Counted from the first letter of the stretch, positions 48,236-58,242 are shown. The stretch is DNA of 64,000 nucleotides from Paracoccus zhejiangensis (GCF_002847445.1 NZ_CP025430.1:2666001-2730000), one strand, 5' to 3'. Program-made: numbers and translations. Notes: generated by a model from the sequence alone, not told the origin.

Positions 48236-49861
48236 ATGTCTCAGTCTTTCAGACCCCCAACGTCGATCCGGACCGTCCTTGCGACCTCAAGCCTGGCGCT
48301 GGCCGCGATGCTTGCCGGTCCGGTCCTTGCACAGACGACAGCCGAGCCCGCAGCCACGGGTGACGCCACGCAGTCAGACGCAGCCAGCAAACCCAATATC
48401 ATCATCATCTTCCCCGATGACGTGGGCTGGACCAATATCAGCGCCTATGGCCAAGGGGTGATGGGGTACCACACGCCCAATATCGATCGACTGGCGCGTG
48501 AAGGCATCATGTTCACCGAACATTATGCCCAACCCTCCTCGACCGCCGGACGTGCGGCGCTGATCACCGGGCAATACCCGATCCGCTCGGGCCTTACCAC
48601 GGTAGGCCGCCCCGGCGCCGATCTGGGCCTGAAGCCCGCCACGCCCACGCTGGCCGAGGTGCTGAAGACCCAGGGCTATGCCACCGCCCAATTCGGCAAG
48701 AACCATCTGGGCGACCGCAACGAGCACCTGCCCACCATGCACGGCTTCGACGAGTTCTTCGGCAATCTCTATCACCTGAACAGCTCGGAAGAACCCGAGC
48801 AGAAGGACTATCCGCCCGCACCCTTCTTCGAGAACTACGGACCGCGCGGCGTGGTGCACAGCTGGGCCACCGATGTCGATGATCCGACCGAGGACCCGCG
48901 GTTCGGCCGCATCGGCACGCAAAGGATCGAGGATACCGGCCAACTGACCATCGAGCGGATGAAAACCGTCGATCAGGAATTCTATGATGCCGGGCTTGAT
49001 TTCATCAAACGCGCCGAAGAGGCTGACAAGCCCTATTTCGTCTGGATGAACCCCAGCCGGATGCACATGTACACGCATCTGACCGACGAGGATCGCTATC
49101 TGGCGCTGAACGACACGACCGAGCACGATCTCTACGGCTCGGGCCTGATGCAGCATGACCGCCAGGTCGGGGCCTTCCTCGACTCGATCAAAGAGATGGG
49201 CGCACTGGAAAACACCATCGTCATCTACTCGACCGACAATGGCCCGGAACACAGCGCCCGCGCCCATGGCGGCACCACGCCCTTCCGGGGCGAAAAAATG
49301 ACCACCTATGAGGGCGGAGTCCGCGTGCCCTTCATCGCTTGGTGGCCCGAACAGATCCCCGGCGGCAGGGTCATCAACGGCATTCAGGCCCATATGGACG
49401 TGCTGCCGACCTTGGCCGCCGCCGCCGGGGTTCCGGATGCCGCCGAACGGATTCTGGCTGAACAGGATCAGGTCATCGACGGCGTGAACAACCTCGACCT
49501 CTGGGAAGGCAAGACCGACAAGTCGCTGCGCAATGATTTCCTGTATTACTACGAGGGCGACATCAAGGCGGTGCGGGTCGGAAACTGGAAGCTGCATTTC
49601 GCAACCAGCGAGGACTATTACAGCGAGTGGGTCACGCAGAAATTCCCGATGATCTACAACCTGCATTTCGATCCCTATGAATCCTTCGACACCGTCGGCG
49701 ACCGCTCGCAGGCGATGCAGCGCAAGCAATGGCTGTCCGAGCCGGTGCAGGATCTTCTGGGCAAGCATGTGCAATCACTCATGGAGCACCCGCCGGTGCA
49801 GTCCGCGCCGACGCTGGATTTCTCGGCCATGATCAAGCAGATGAACGCGGCCAACCAGTAA
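48236..49861 (+). CDS. Secreted Ser-type arylsulfatase
   Basis: This 541-residue protein has a signal peptide ending V-L-A-Q near residue 33 and the sulfatase fold. Metal-binding D-D lies in I-F-P-D-D-V-G-W near 57, and the active-site motif reads P-S-S-T-A-G-R with S102 as the residue to be converted to formylglycine (S-T-A-G-R at 102-106), followed by A-A-L-I-T-G-Q-Y-P. K-N-H-L-G near 158 and the second metal site D-N-G-P-E-H near 340 are present. Enzymes with Ser rather than Cys need a radical-SAM maturase, and one is encoded 66 bp downstream. Sulfate-ester hydrolysis in the periplasm is expected; the substrate is unknown. Confidence 0.92.
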   Translation: MSQSFRPPTSIRTVLATSSLALAAMLAGPVLAQTTAEPAATGDATQSDAASKPNIIIIFPDDVGWTNISAYGQGVMGYHTPNIDRLAREGIMFTEHYAQPSSTAGRAALITGQYPIRSGLTTVGRPGADLGLKPATPTLAEVLKTQGYATAQFGKNHLGDRNEHLPTMHGFDEFFGNLYHLNSSEEPEQKDYPPAPFFENYGPRGVVHSWATDVDDPTEDPRFGRIGTQRIEDTGQLTIERMKTVDQEFYDAGLDFIKRAEEADKPYFVWMNPSRMHMYTHLTDEDRYLALNDTTEHDLYGSGLMQHDRQVGAFLDSIKEMGALENTIVIYSTDNGPEHSARAHGGTTPFRGEKMTTYEGGVRVPFIAWWPEQIPGGRVINGIQAHMDVLPTLAAAAGVPDAAERILAEQDQVIDGVNNLDLWEGKTDKSLRNDFLYYYEGDIKAVRVGNWKLHFATSEDYYSEWVTQKFPMIYNLHFDPYESFDTVGDRSQAMQRKQWLSEPVQDLLGKHVQSLMEHPPVQSAPTLDFSAMIKQMNAANQ

Positions 49862-49927
49862 CCAGCCTTGCGGCGCGCCCCAACCATCGGGCGCGCCGCC
49901 CCTGTTGCCCATGTGGAACCCGTGACG

Positions 49928-51172
49928 ATGGCCCAAGCCCCTGCCCTGGACCCGACAGCCCGCAGGAGCGGTCAGACCTACCGCTTTCACGCGATGGTCA
50001 AACCCTCGGGGGCCGAGTGCAATATCGACTGCACCTATTGCTTCTACCTGCACAAGTCGGGGCTGCTGCATCACCCCGCCCATTCGCGCATGTCCGACGA
50101 GGTGCTCGAGCAGCATATCCGGCAATATATCGAGGGCCAGACCGGCGAGGAGGTTATCTTCTCGTGGCAGGGCGGAGAGCCGACGCTGATGGGCCTGCCC
50201 TTCTTCCAGAAGGTCGTGGTGCTGCAGGCGAAATACCGCAAACCCGGCCAGCGGATCGAGAATGACCTTCAGACCAATGGCCTGCTGCTGGATGCGCGCT
50301 GGATCACCTTCCTGAAAGCGCACGGCTTCCATGTCGGGCTGTCGATCGACGGGCCGCGCCATCTGCATGACCGCTTCCGCGTGACCAAGAACGGCAAGCC
50401 GACCTTCGATCTGGTCATTGCCGCCGCCAAGCTGCTGCGCGAGGCCGAGATTCCCTTCGCCGCGCTTTGTGTGGTGAACCGCGAAAATGCGCTGGAACCG
50501 CGCGCGGTCTATCGCTTCCTTGCCGACGAACTTGGCACATGGCGTGTCCAGTTCACCCCCGCTGTCGAGCCGCGCCAGTTCCAGACCGACGCCCCCGCCC
50601 TGACCCACGACCAGCCGCGCGAGGACGAGCCGCGCGCCCGCCCCGGCCTGCCGGACTCGATCGTCACCGACTGGTCGGTCGATCCGGTCGATTACGGCGC
50701 CTTCCTGTCGGCGGTCTGGGATGAATGGTTCGCCACCGATATCGGCCGCGTCCATGTGAACCTGTTCGAGACCGCCGTGGCGCAGGCCGCCGGCCAGCCG
50801 GCGCAGATGTGCACGCAAAGCGAGTTCTGCGGCAAGGCGCTGGCGGTCGAGCATGATGGCGAGGTCTATTCCTGCGACCATTTCGTCTATCCCGACTATC
50901 GTATCGGCAATATCGGCGAGACCCATCTGGGAGAGCTGGCCTTTTCCAAGCCGCAACAGGATTTCGGCCGGGCGAAAAGCGCCACCCTGCCGCAGAAGTG
51001 CCGCGATTGCGCCTATCTGCGGCTCTGCTGGGGCGAATGTCCCAAGAACCGGCTGATCCGCACCGCCACGGGCGAGCCGGGCCTGAACTATCTCTGTGCC
51101 GGGCTCTATGCCTTTTATGACCACATCGGTCCGGATGTGGTCCGCATCCTGCAGCGGCTGGGGCGGCTCTGA
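49928..51172 (+). CDS. Anaerobic sulfatase maturase (radical SAM)
   Basis: This 414-residue radical-SAM enzyme has C31-x3-C35-x2-C38 (C-N-I-D-C-T-Y-C) for the SAM-binding [4Fe-4S] cluster, the S-W-Q-G-G-E-P-T-L-M motif near 80, and C-terminal SPASM cysteines (C-T-Q-S-E-F-C-G, C-D-H, C-R-D-C, C-W-G-E-C, C-A-G). These match anSME/AtsB, which oxidises the active-site Ser or Cys of sulfatases to formylglycine. It directly follows the Ser-type sulfatase. The start is uncertain; I chose ATG 49928, but GTG 49922 or TTG 49868 in the same frame are possible. Confidence 0.9.
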   Translation: MAQAPALDPTARRSGQTYRFHAMVKPSGAECNIDCTYCFYLHKSGLLHHPAHSRMSDEVLEQHIRQYIEGQTGEEVIFSWQGGEPTLMGLPFFQKVVVLQAKYRKPGQRIENDLQTNGLLLDARWITFLKAHGFHVGLSIDGPRHLHDRFRVTKNGKPTFDLVIAAAKLLREAEIPFAALCVVNRENALEPRAVYRFLADELGTWRVQFTPAVEPRQFQTDAPALTHDQPREDEPRARPGLPDSIVTDWSVDPVDYGAFLSAVWDEWFATDIGRVHVNLFETAVAQAAGQPAQMCTQSEFCGKALAVEHDGEVYSCDHFVYPDYRIGNIGETHLGELAFSKPQQDFGRAKSATLPQKCRDCAYLRLCWGECPKNRLIRTATGEPGLNYLCAGLYAFYDHIGPDVVRILQRLGRL

Positions 51173-51319
51173 CCCCCGCCGCACCCTGCGGAGCCGGTCC
51201 CGGCACCCCGACCCAAAAGCCACAACCCCCTGTTGCCGCCGTCCTTTTGCTGGACGGGAACCGGGCTTCACGTTACTCTGACAGCAAAACGGGACATCAG
51301 ATCCCGAAAGCGAGGCAGT

Positions 51320-52504
51320 ATGGCAATCCCCGAGCGGTTCTCGAACCTGCCGGATTATGCGTTTCCGCGTCTGCGGAAGCTTCTGTCGGGCATTCAGCCC
51401 GGCGGCGAGCCGATGGTGATGACCATTGGCGAGCCCCGCCATGCCATGCCCGATTTCGTCGCCTCGGTGATGGCCGAGCATATCGGCGAGTTCGCCAAAT
51501 ACCCGACCAACGAGGGCACGCAGGGCCTCTTGGACGCCATTTCCGGCTGGCTCCAGCGCCGTTATGGGCTGCAGGTCGCGCCAGAGCGGATCATGGCGCT
51601 GAACGGCACGCGCGAGGGGCTGTTCAATGCCGCGCTGGCGCTCTGCCCCGAGTGGAAGAATGGCGAGCGGCCGGCGGTGCTGATGCCGAACCCGTTCTAT
51701 CAGGTCTATACAGTCGCGGCGGCCGCCGTGAACGCCGATCCGGTCTATGTCCCGGCGACGCGCGATACGGACGACCTGCCGGACTATGCCAGCCTGCCCA
51801 CCGATCTGCTGGATCGCACCGCCATCGCCTATATCTGCTCGCCGGCCAATCCGCAGGGCGCCATTGCCTCGGTCGATTACCTGCAGGAACTGGTGACGCT
51901 GGCAGCGCGGCATGACTTCCTGATCTTCTCGGATGAATGCTATTCCGAGATCTGGCGCGATACGCCGCCGCCCGGCGCGCTGGCCGTCGCCACTGCCATG
52001 GGTCAGGCCGATCGGGTGGTGATGTTCAACTCGCTCAGCAAGCGGTCGAACCTGCCCGGGCTGCGCTCGGGTTTCGTCGCGGGCAGCGCCGAGAACATCG
52101 CCCAGATCCGCAAGCTGCGCAGCTTTGCCGGTGCGCCCCTGTCGCTGCCGGCGCAGCGCATCAGCGAGGCGGCATGGCGCGACGAGGCGCATGTGACCGC
52201 GAGCCTGCGCCTCTACCAGCAGAAATTCACCATCGCCGACCGGGTGCTGGGCAATGTGCCGGGCTATCAGGGCCCCGCTGGCGGTTTCTTCCTGTGGCTG
52301 CCGGTCGAGGATGGCGAGGCGGCGGCGAAGACGCTTTGGGCCAAGGCCGGGATTCAGGTCCTGCCCGGTGCCTATCTCTCGCGCGAGGTCGGGGGCCGCA
52401 ATCCCGGCGCAGGATTCATCCGGGTGGCCCTGGTCGGCCCGGCAGACGAGACAGAAACCGCACTGACGCGGCTCAAGGCCGTGCTTTATGATGCGGGCGA
52501 GTAG
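51320..52504 (+). CDS. PLP-dependent aminotransferase class I/II (DapC-like)
   Basis: This 394-residue protein has the fold-type I aminotransferase motifs: N-G-T-R-E-G-L near residue 95 for phosphate binding, P-N-P-F-Y-Q near 121, S-P-A-N-P-Q-G near 176, D-E-C-Y near 210 and the PLP Lys in S-L-S-K-R-S-N near 243, with the C-terminal R-V-A-L-V near 375. The pattern fits N-succinyl-diaminopimelate aminotransferase (DapC) of lysine synthesis, but other class I/II substrates are possible. It is 15 bp upstream of ftsK, an arrangement I recall from other Rhodobacterales. Confidence 0.85.
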   Translation: MAIPERFSNLPDYAFPRLRKLLSGIQPGGEPMVMTIGEPRHAMPDFVASVMAEHIGEFAKYPTNEGTQGLLDAISGWLQRRYGLQVAPERIMALNGTREGLFNAALALCPEWKNGERPAVLMPNPFYQVYTVAAAAVNADPVYVPATRDTDDLPDYASLPTDLLDRTAIAYICSPANPQGAIASVDYLQELVTLAARHDFLIFSDECYSEIWRDTPPPGALAVATAMGQADRVVMFNSLSKRSNLPGLRSGFVAGSAENIAQIRKLRSFAGAPLSLPAQRISEAAWRDEAHVTASLRLYQQKFTIADRVLGNVPGYQGPAGGFFLWLPVEDGEAAAKTLWAKAGIQVLPGAYLSREVGGRNPGAGFIRVALVGPADETETALTRLKAVLYDAGE

Positions 52505-52519
52505 GGAAGGGTAAGGATC

Positions 52520-55171
52520 ATGGCAAGCTGGCAGGCGAAACACCGCGATCCGCTGTTCGATCAGACGACGCAGGCGGCGCTGGAACGGCGCGGCAAGGAA
52601 CTCTTGGGCGGCGGGTTGGTGCTTCTGGGCATCATCGTGGCGATGATGCTGTCGAGCTGGTCCCCCGATGACCCGAGCTTCCTCTCGGCCACCGACCAGC
52701 CGGCCGAAAACCTGCTGGGCACCTTCGGCGCCTATATCGCCTCGCCGCTGATGATGATCGCCGGCTATGGCGCCTGGGGTCTGGTCGTCGGTGCGGTGGT
52801 CTGGGGCCTGCGCCTGATGCTGCACCGGGGTGAAGAGCGGATCATGCGCGCGATCTTCCTGCCGATCGCCGTGGCGCTCTGGTCGATCTATGCAACCTCG
52901 ATGGTCCCGCCCGCCGAATGGGCGCAGAATTATGGCCTTGGCGGCCATTTCGGCGACATGGTGATGGGCGCGATCCTGACCGTCCTGCCCTTCAGCCCCT
53001 ATGTCGGCATCAAGCTCGCCGCCCTGCTGGTCGCCGCCGGCGCACTGGCATTCTCGGCCTTCGTGCTGGGCTTCGACCAGACTGAGCTGCGCCAGCTGTG
53101 GCGGCGCTTCGTCATCGGGCTGGTGACCGCCTATGACGGCGCCATGCGGCTGGCCGGTCGCGGTGCGGTCCTGTCGACCCAGACCGCCCAACGCCTGCGC
53201 GAGAAGCGGGCCGAGAAGCGTCAACGGGCTTCGGCTGTGCCCGATGCACCCACCTTCACCGAGGCACGTATGGGCCTGATGGCCCGGTTGCGCGGCCAGC
53301 CCGCCGGTACGGAACCGATGGAGCAGCTGACCGAGGACTGGCCCGAGCCGGAACTGGTCGATCGCAGCGCCCATTACGACGGCGAGGCGCCCTCGGCCGA
53401 AGAGGTCAACCACCGCATCAGCGATGCGATCAAATCCCACGGCAACCGCCCCTCGGTGCTGGCGACCGTGGCCGCGCGGCTGGCCCGCGACGGCGGCCGC
53501 AGTCAGCCCGAACCCGAAATCGACGAGATCGAACCCGCCGAGGCCCGCCCCTTCGGCGCCGAGACCGCCCGTGTGGTGATGCCACCCAAGGTGAAGCCCC
53601 CTGCCCCCTCGCGCCAGGCCCAGGCCGAGGCCCAGCCCGCTCTGCGCTTTGACGAATCCACCAGCGCCTATGAACGTCCGCCGCTGTCGCTGCTGACCGC
53701 CGCCGTCGCCAGCCCGCAGCACCAGATGAGCCAGGAATCACTGCAGGAAAACGCCCGCATGCTCGAGGCCGTGCTGGACGATTACGGCGTCAAGGGCCAG
53801 ATCACCGAGGTCCGCCCCGGCCCGGTGGTCACGCTTTACGAACTGGAACCCGCGCCGGGCCTGAAGGCCAGCCGGGTGATCGGTCTGGCCGATGACATCG
53901 CGCGCTCGATGTCGGCGCTGTCCGCCCGCGTCTCGACCGTGCCGGGCCGCACCGTCATCGGCATCGAACTGCCGAACCAGCGCCGCGAAAAGGTGGTGCT
54001 GCGCGAGATCCTCTCGGCCCGCGCCTTCGGCGATGGCAGCCACCCGCTGCCCTTGGCCCTCGGCAAGGATATCGGTGGCGATCCGGTGGTGGCAAACCTC
54101 GCCAAGATGCCCCACCTGCTGATCGCCGGCACCACCGGCTCGGGCAAGTCGGTGGCCATCAACACCATGATCCTGTCGCTTCTCTACAAGCTGACGCCGG
54201 ATGAATGCCGGCTGATCATGATCGACCCGAAGATGCTGGAACTGTCGGTCTATGACGGCATCCCGCACCTTTTGTCCCCGGTCGTGACCGACCCCAAGAA
54301 GGCCGTCGTGGCGCTGAAGTGGGTCGTCAGCGAGATGGAGGACCGCTATCGCAAGATGTCCAAGATGGGCGTGCGCAACATCGAGGGCTATAACGGTCGC
54401 GTCCGCGAGGCGCTGTCGAAGAACGAGATGTTCCGCCGCACCGTCCAGACCGGCTTTGACGAGGATACCGGCGAGCCGGTCTTCGAGACCGAGGAATTCG
54501 CTCCCGAGAGCCTGCCCTATATCGTCGTCATCGTCGACGAAATGGCCGACCTGATGATGGTCGCCGGCAAGGAGATCGAGGCCTGCATCCAGCGCCTCGC
54601 GCAGATGGCCCGCGCCTCGGGCATCCACCTGATCATGGCGACGCAGCGCCCCTCGGTCGATGTCATCACCGGCACGATCAAGGCGAACTTCCCCACCCGG
54701 ATCAGCTTCCAGGTGACCTCGAAGATCGACAGCCGCACCATCCTGGGCGAACAGGGGGCCGAGCAGCTTCTGGGCCAGGGCGACATGCTCTACATGGGCA
54801 CCGGAAGCCGCATCACCCGCATCCACGGCCCCTTTGTCAGCGACGAGGAGGTCGAGGAGGTGGTGAACCACCTGAAGAGCTTCGGCCCCCCGAGCTACAA
54901 ATCCGGCGTGGTCGAGGGCCCCGAGGACGAGGTCGCCTCGGATATCGACGCCGTGCTGGGCCTCGGCGGCGATGGCAGCGACGATGCGCTTTACGACCAG
55001 GCGGTGATGATCGTCGCCAAGGATCGCAAGTGCTCGACCAGCTATATCCAGCGCAAACTCGCCATCGGCTATAACAAGGCCGCGCGGCTGGTGGAGCAGA
55101 TGGAGGAGCAGGGGGTTGTGTCCTCGGCGAACCATGTCGGCAAGCGCGAGGTGCTGGTGCCGGAGGTGTGA
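52520..55171 (+). CDS. ftsK: DNA translocase FtsK
   Basis: This 883-residue protein has an N-terminal membrane part (about residues 30-190, four helices), a Pro/Ala/Glu-rich linker (about 210-400), the alpha and beta motor domains with Walker A G-T-T-G-S-G-K-S near 537 and Walker B V-I-V-D-E-M-A-D near 672, and the gamma winged-helix domain (about 815-880; [15 protein letters not shown]). It pumps chromosome ends toward dif during division. The linker is short compared with E. coli FtsK, as in other alphaproteobacteria. Confidence 0.96.
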   Translation: MASWQAKHRDPLFDQTTQAALERRGKELLGGGLVLLGIIVAMMLSSWSPDDPSFLSATDQPAENLLGTFGAYIASPLMMIAGYGAWGLVVGAVVWGLRLMLHRGEERIMRAIFLPIAVALWSIYATSMVPPAEWAQNYGLGGHFGDMVMGAILTVLPFSPYVGIKLAALLVAAGALAFSAFVLGFDQTELRQLWRRFVIGLVTAYDGAMRLAGRGAVLSTQTAQRLREKRAEKRQRASAVPDAPTFTEARMGLMARLRGQPAGTEPMEQLTEDWPEPELVDRSAHYDGEAPSAEEVNHRISDAIKSHGNRPSVLATVAARLARDGGRSQPEPEIDEIEPAEARPFGAETARVVMPPKVKPPAPSRQAQAEAQPALRFDESTSAYERPPLSLLTAAVASPQHQMSQESLQENARMLEAVLDDYGVKGQITEVRPGPVVTLYELEPAPGLKASRVIGLADDIARSMSALSARVSTVPGRTVIGIELPNQRREKVVLREILSARAFGDGSHPLPLALGKDIGGDPVVANLAKMPHLLIAGTTGSGKSVAINTMILSLLYKLTPDECRLIMIDPKMLELSVYDGIPHLLSPVVTDPKKAVVALKWVVSEMEDRYRKMSKMGVRNIEGYNGRVREALSKNEMFRRTVQTGFDEDTGEPVFETEEFAPESLPYIVVIVDEMADLMMVAGKEIEACIQRLAQMARASGIHLIMATQRPSVDVITGTIKANFPTRISFQVTSKIDSRTILGEQGAEQLLGQGDMLYMGTGSRITRIHGPFVSDEEVEEVVNHLKSFGPPSYKSGVVEGPEDEVASDIDAVLGLGGDGSDDALYDQAVMIVAKDRKCSTSYIQRKLAIGYNKAARLVEQMEEQGVVSSANHVGKREVLVPEV

Positions 55172-55477
55172 GGGGGGCACTCGCTTCCGCCGCATCTGAC
55201 CAAGGGCCAGCGGCTGACCGCCGGGGGACGCAGGGGAGGTTGAGCAAAGCACCTTTATGGCGAAAATATATCGAACGGCTGTTCGGCGCTGACCGTCACC
55301 AAAGCTGCCGCCCAGGGGGTGGTCGGCCGCTGGCCCGGCGCGCCTCGCGCTTGATTCCGGGCCGGGGTTCGTCGGGGGAGAGTGGACTTTGGTACAATTC
55401 GATAGACACCGCACCCAAAGCCTATCTCGAAAGTCTAGAGGCCGCGGTATATTTCCGGCCCCGGTGGAGAACATCTT
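55172..55477. other. Intergenic stretch at the edge of an inserted segment
   Basis: This 306-bp stretch follows ftsK. Composition shifts from the GC-rich host pattern to a lower-GC pattern near 55400. An open frame runs across it on the plus strand, but it has no ribosome site and no family pattern. I see no terminator with a T-tract, no clear direct repeat and no RNA gene. Confidence 0.4.
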
Positions 55478-56881
55478 TCAGTCGTGAAAATACGAATCGG
55501 AAAAATCAAATTGCGTTTTGATATAATATCGCGCCAAAGCCCGCATAATTTCTGCAGCCACGGATAGTCTGCGGGTCTCGGATGAGATATCCCCATCCGA
55601 TGGATAATCCTTCGATGCATGAGCAGTAGCAACACGGCAATTTCGATAGACATACTCTTCAACAGAGAGGTCCTGTCTATTTTCATTGAACATCTTCAAC
55701 ATTTTCTCAGGAACTTCGGCGCAGGCCTGGTCGAAGACCTAGGCAATCCATGCCTTAACCCTCGGTCCCTTCCGCTTCATTTCAAACACCTTGAAGAAGC
55801 TGAGCACCTCTTGAGATGCAATTTCAGCTTCTGCAGCGTTCAAGCCCTCACGGTAGTAAGAAAGACAATTCAATAGCCGCTCGTCATCTGGCATGGTGCG
55901 ACCGAACGCCCAGATTGACATAGTCGAGGTGGCTATATCGCGTCTCGGAACGGGTACGGGCACCGGGTTGCCAGACCAACCCTCACGCAAGATCGCGTAG
56001 CGATTATCACACCATGACAGAAGGCTCAGAAAACGATTGAAAAGCGTCCTCGCCTCCTCAGCCGTGACGCCTTCGTTGAAGAGATCGATGCTTAACGAAT
56101 AGGAGTTGTCTTTCGTCTTAGGAAATAGAACGAAATGGCGGCCACCAAACTTGATCCGTGTCGGATCCTTTGGCCAAGTGACATTTGTATCAACGCCAAG
56201 ATTCAAGAACTTCGAGTGGCTTTGGACGCCGAGCCGTTTGTGAAATGCGTTGCGCTCATCCTCACTCTCATATTCGCGCCGGTCCGTCTTTAGCGGCAAG
56301 CCCATTTCGCGGGAAAGGTCAACTTCCTGCTTCAACGCTCGAAAAAACTCGCGACTTAGGACCAATTGGCGCGTGCTGCTCGACACAAGCTGGTCATGGT
56401 CAAAGTCCTTGCCGGCACCTTCGGCGGTTAGCGACGATGCATACCGTGACACATAACTTGCCGTCTTTCGGGAACCGCCCTCCTCGAAGAGGAACTTTGC
56501 GTGATACTCATCGTTCCCGGGAATACGAGCTATGGACAGCGACAAGGAGATAAGGGCATTGCAGTGGCATTCTTCTTGCAACAAAGCCGCGATAGCCGCC
56601 ACGAGCGACGTTGTATTTCTGAACGATCCGCTCACTCCACCAACGGGTCGAAGCTCGCTCATGATTGAAGCGACTTGCCCTGCCCATCCACTGAGGATGG
56701 GCACATAGCCCAAAATTGAACGTGCAATTTCCTCATTTGTAAGCCGCTGTGTCGCTCTTTCACGACCTCGCGGAAGCTGACCATACCCACGCAAACTTTG
56801 AAAGCGTTCAAGCGTTTGGTCGTAGCTCTGTATCTCAGAAAGATCACGATGGAGGCGTAGTGAGAGGTCTTTTGCATACAT
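55478..56881 (-). pseudogene. MauJ-like protein gene interrupted by an in-frame amber codon
   Basis: The first part (56881-55742) encodes 380 residues ending K-A-W-I-A and stops at TAG 55741-55739. The same frame continues without another stop to 55478, with A-C-A-E-V-P-E-K-M-L-K-M-F-N-E-N-R and V-E-E-Y-V-Y-R-N-C-R, giving a product of about 467 residues if the TAG were read. The continuation (R-V-A-T-A-H-A-S, L-S-V-A-A-E-I-M-R-A-L-A-R) resembles the C-terminal region of MauJ-like proteins as I recall them. The coding has markedly lower GC and more AGA/ATA-like codons than its neighbours, indicating recent transfer. It is either a nonsense-mutated gene or a gene now ending early. Confidence 0.6.
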
Positions 56882-57033
56882 CCCTAACGCTTAGTTAAGG
56901 ATGCGCCGGCCATCAATACGCCCAAAAGCGCCATTTTTTGTTCAGTACCCATTTTTCCCGCTCTAGCAACTGGGATTCACCTGCCAATCTACAATGCTGT
57001 GACCCATCATTCACCACACCGATATCCTAACCC

Positions 57034-57088
57034 GTGCACCCCCTGTGCACAGCCTGTGCACACCCGGTGTACGCACTGTGCACCCCCA
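57034..57088. repeat. Array of five 11-bp direct repeats (GTGCAC iterons)
   Basis: Five units begin at exactly 57034, 57045, 57056, 57067 and 57078, each starting GTGCAC (fourth copy GTGTAC) with a C-rich tail. The 11-bp period keeps all copies on one face of the helix. They lie 195 bp upstream of trxC in the 56882-57282 gap, which is otherwise free of supported genes; the first part of that gap (56882-57000) is AT-richer and contains TTTTTTG and CCATTTTTCCC runs. The array could bind a protein at the trxC promoter or be a plastic simple repeat. Confidence 0.75.
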
Positions 57089-57282
57089 TCCCCAGCATTT
57101 GCTGGCCCTTCCGCCGCTCACCCCTCCTCCCGCGCAACACCCACCGCACGCCGCCGTTGCGCAACGCCCCGCCGAAGCCCGGGACCCGCAGCGCGATCCC
57201 GGAATAGTCCGACCTCTCCCCAATCCTTGCAACCGCGCCATAAACCCCCAGATAACCTTTTCAAAAACCGGGGAGCCTACGC

Positions 57283-57726
57283 ATGGCCGAGAAGCTGAAA
57301 CTGACCTGTCTCGATTGCGGGCAGACCAATGCCGTGCCGGCCGAGAAGCTTGCCCAGGATCCCAAATGCGGCACCTGCGGCGTGGCGCTGATGCCGGGGA
57401 AGCCCGTTGCCGTCGATGCCAGGACGCTCGAGAAGGCCGCGAAGACCGACCAGGTGCCGCTGCTGGTGGATTTCTGGGCGCCCTGGTGCGGTCCCTGCCG
57501 GCAGATGGCGCCCGAGTTCGAGAAGGCCGCGCGCACGCTGAAAGGCCGCGTGCGCCTGGCCAAGATCGACACCGAACGCGAGCCTGCCGCCAGCCAGCGT
57601 TGGGCCATCCGCGGCATCCCCGCCTTCATCCTGTTCCGCGGCGGCCGCGAACTGGCCCGCGAGGCGGGCGCGCGCCCCGCCGCCGACCTGGTCCGCTTTG
57701 CCGAGGTGGCAGTCGGGGCGCGCTGA
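57283..57726 (+). CDS. trxC: Thioredoxin 2 (TrxC)
   Basis: This 147-residue thioredoxin has the zinc-finger N-terminus typical of TrxC (C-L-D-C near residue 9-12 and C-G-T-C near 29-32), the active site W-C-G-P-C near 67-71, and the cis-Pro in G-I-P-A-F near 110. It reduces protein disulfides in the cytosol and is often induced by oxidative stress. A strong GGGGAG precedes the ATG. It lies downstream of the 11-bp repeat array. Confidence 0.95.
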   Translation: MAEKLKLTCLDCGQTNAVPAEKLAQDPKCGTCGVALMPGKPVAVDARTLEKAAKTDQVPLLVDFWAPWCGPCRQMAPEFEKAARTLKGRVRLAKIDTEREPAASQRWAIRGIPAFILFRGGRELAREAGARPAADLVRFAEVAVGAR

Positions 57727-57792
57727 TTTCCGTTCAGGACCGGTAACTTGCGGCGTATCATGGCAGGGTCCGACTCGCGAATGGAGCCTGCC

Positions 57793-58122
57793 ATGCCCCG
57801 CTGCCTTGCCCCTCTGTCCCTCTCCGCCCTGCTGGCCGCCTGCACCCCCGCGCCCGGCCCCACCGACCCGGCCGATTTCGCCTTCATGGGCAGCTGGGAT
57901 TGCGGCGTGACGGTGATGACCTTCCTGCCCGACGGCTACATGCCCTCGAACGAGGACGCGCCGATCGCCGTCGCCGAATTCCTCCGCACCGCCAACGGCG
58001 CGACCCAGATCACGCTGGCCAATGGCAACCGCATGTCGCTGCAGAACGTGACCGACCAGACCATGACCTGGTTCTCGCACCAGTCCGGCGACAGCTTCGA
58101 TTGCACCCGCGTCGCCGGCTGA
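57793..58122 (+). CDS. Small lipoprotein of unknown function
   Basis: This protein of 109 residues has a lipoprotein signal with L-L-A-A-C near residues 13-17, then a small domain with two Cys (W-D-C-G near 35 and F-D-C-T-R near the C-terminus) that could form a disulfide, and F-M-G-S-W-D-C-G-V-T. I do not recognise the family. The ATG at 57793 has GGAG six bases before it; upstream starts at 57748 (TTG) and 57781 are in frame. It is 66 bp after trxC and 44 bp before tRNA-Ala. Confidence 0.65.
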   Translation: MPRCLAPLSLSALLAACTPAPGPTDPADFAFMGSWDCGVTVMTFLPDGYMPSNEDAPIAVAEFLRTANGATQITLANGNRMSLQNVTDQTMTWFSHQSGDSFDCTRVAG

Positions 58123-58166
58123 CATGGCTTGACAATCGGCCTCCGCAGGCTAGAACCGCGTGCTGT

Positions 58167-58242
58167 GGGGCCATAGCTCAGTTGGTAGAGCGCATCGTTC
58201 GCAATGATGAGGCCAGGGGTTCGACTCCCCTTGGCTCCACCA
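58167..58242 (+). tRNA. tRNA-Ala(CGC)
   Basis: The 76-nt sequence folds into a full cloverleaf: acceptor GGGGCCA/TGGCTCC, D arm GCTC/GAGC, anticodon arm CATCG/TGATG with loop TTCGCAA (anticodon CGC, reading GCG), T arm AGGGG/CCCCT with TTCGACT, and the CCA end encoded. It abuts a lower-GC, IS-rich segment, so its 3' end may be an attachment site. Confidence 0.96.

Noticed and set aside
49775-53722. A 1315-codon minus-strand open frame opposite the sulfatase maturase, aminotransferase and ftsK
   Set aside because: It is rich in Arg, Gly, His and Gln as expected of the antisense of GC-rich coding DNA, has no family pattern, and lies opposite genes with clear motifs.
55435-55702. A second small minus-strand frame overlapping the end of the amber-split gene
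   Set aside because: It is out of frame with the main gene and has no protein-like continuation upstream; the in-frame continuation at 55478-55702 explains the region.
57045-57746. Plus-strand frame across the GTGCAC repeats encoding Cys/His/Pro-rich repeats
   Set aside because: The repeat pattern follows the DNA period of 11, not a codon period, and the frame then runs out of phase through trxC.
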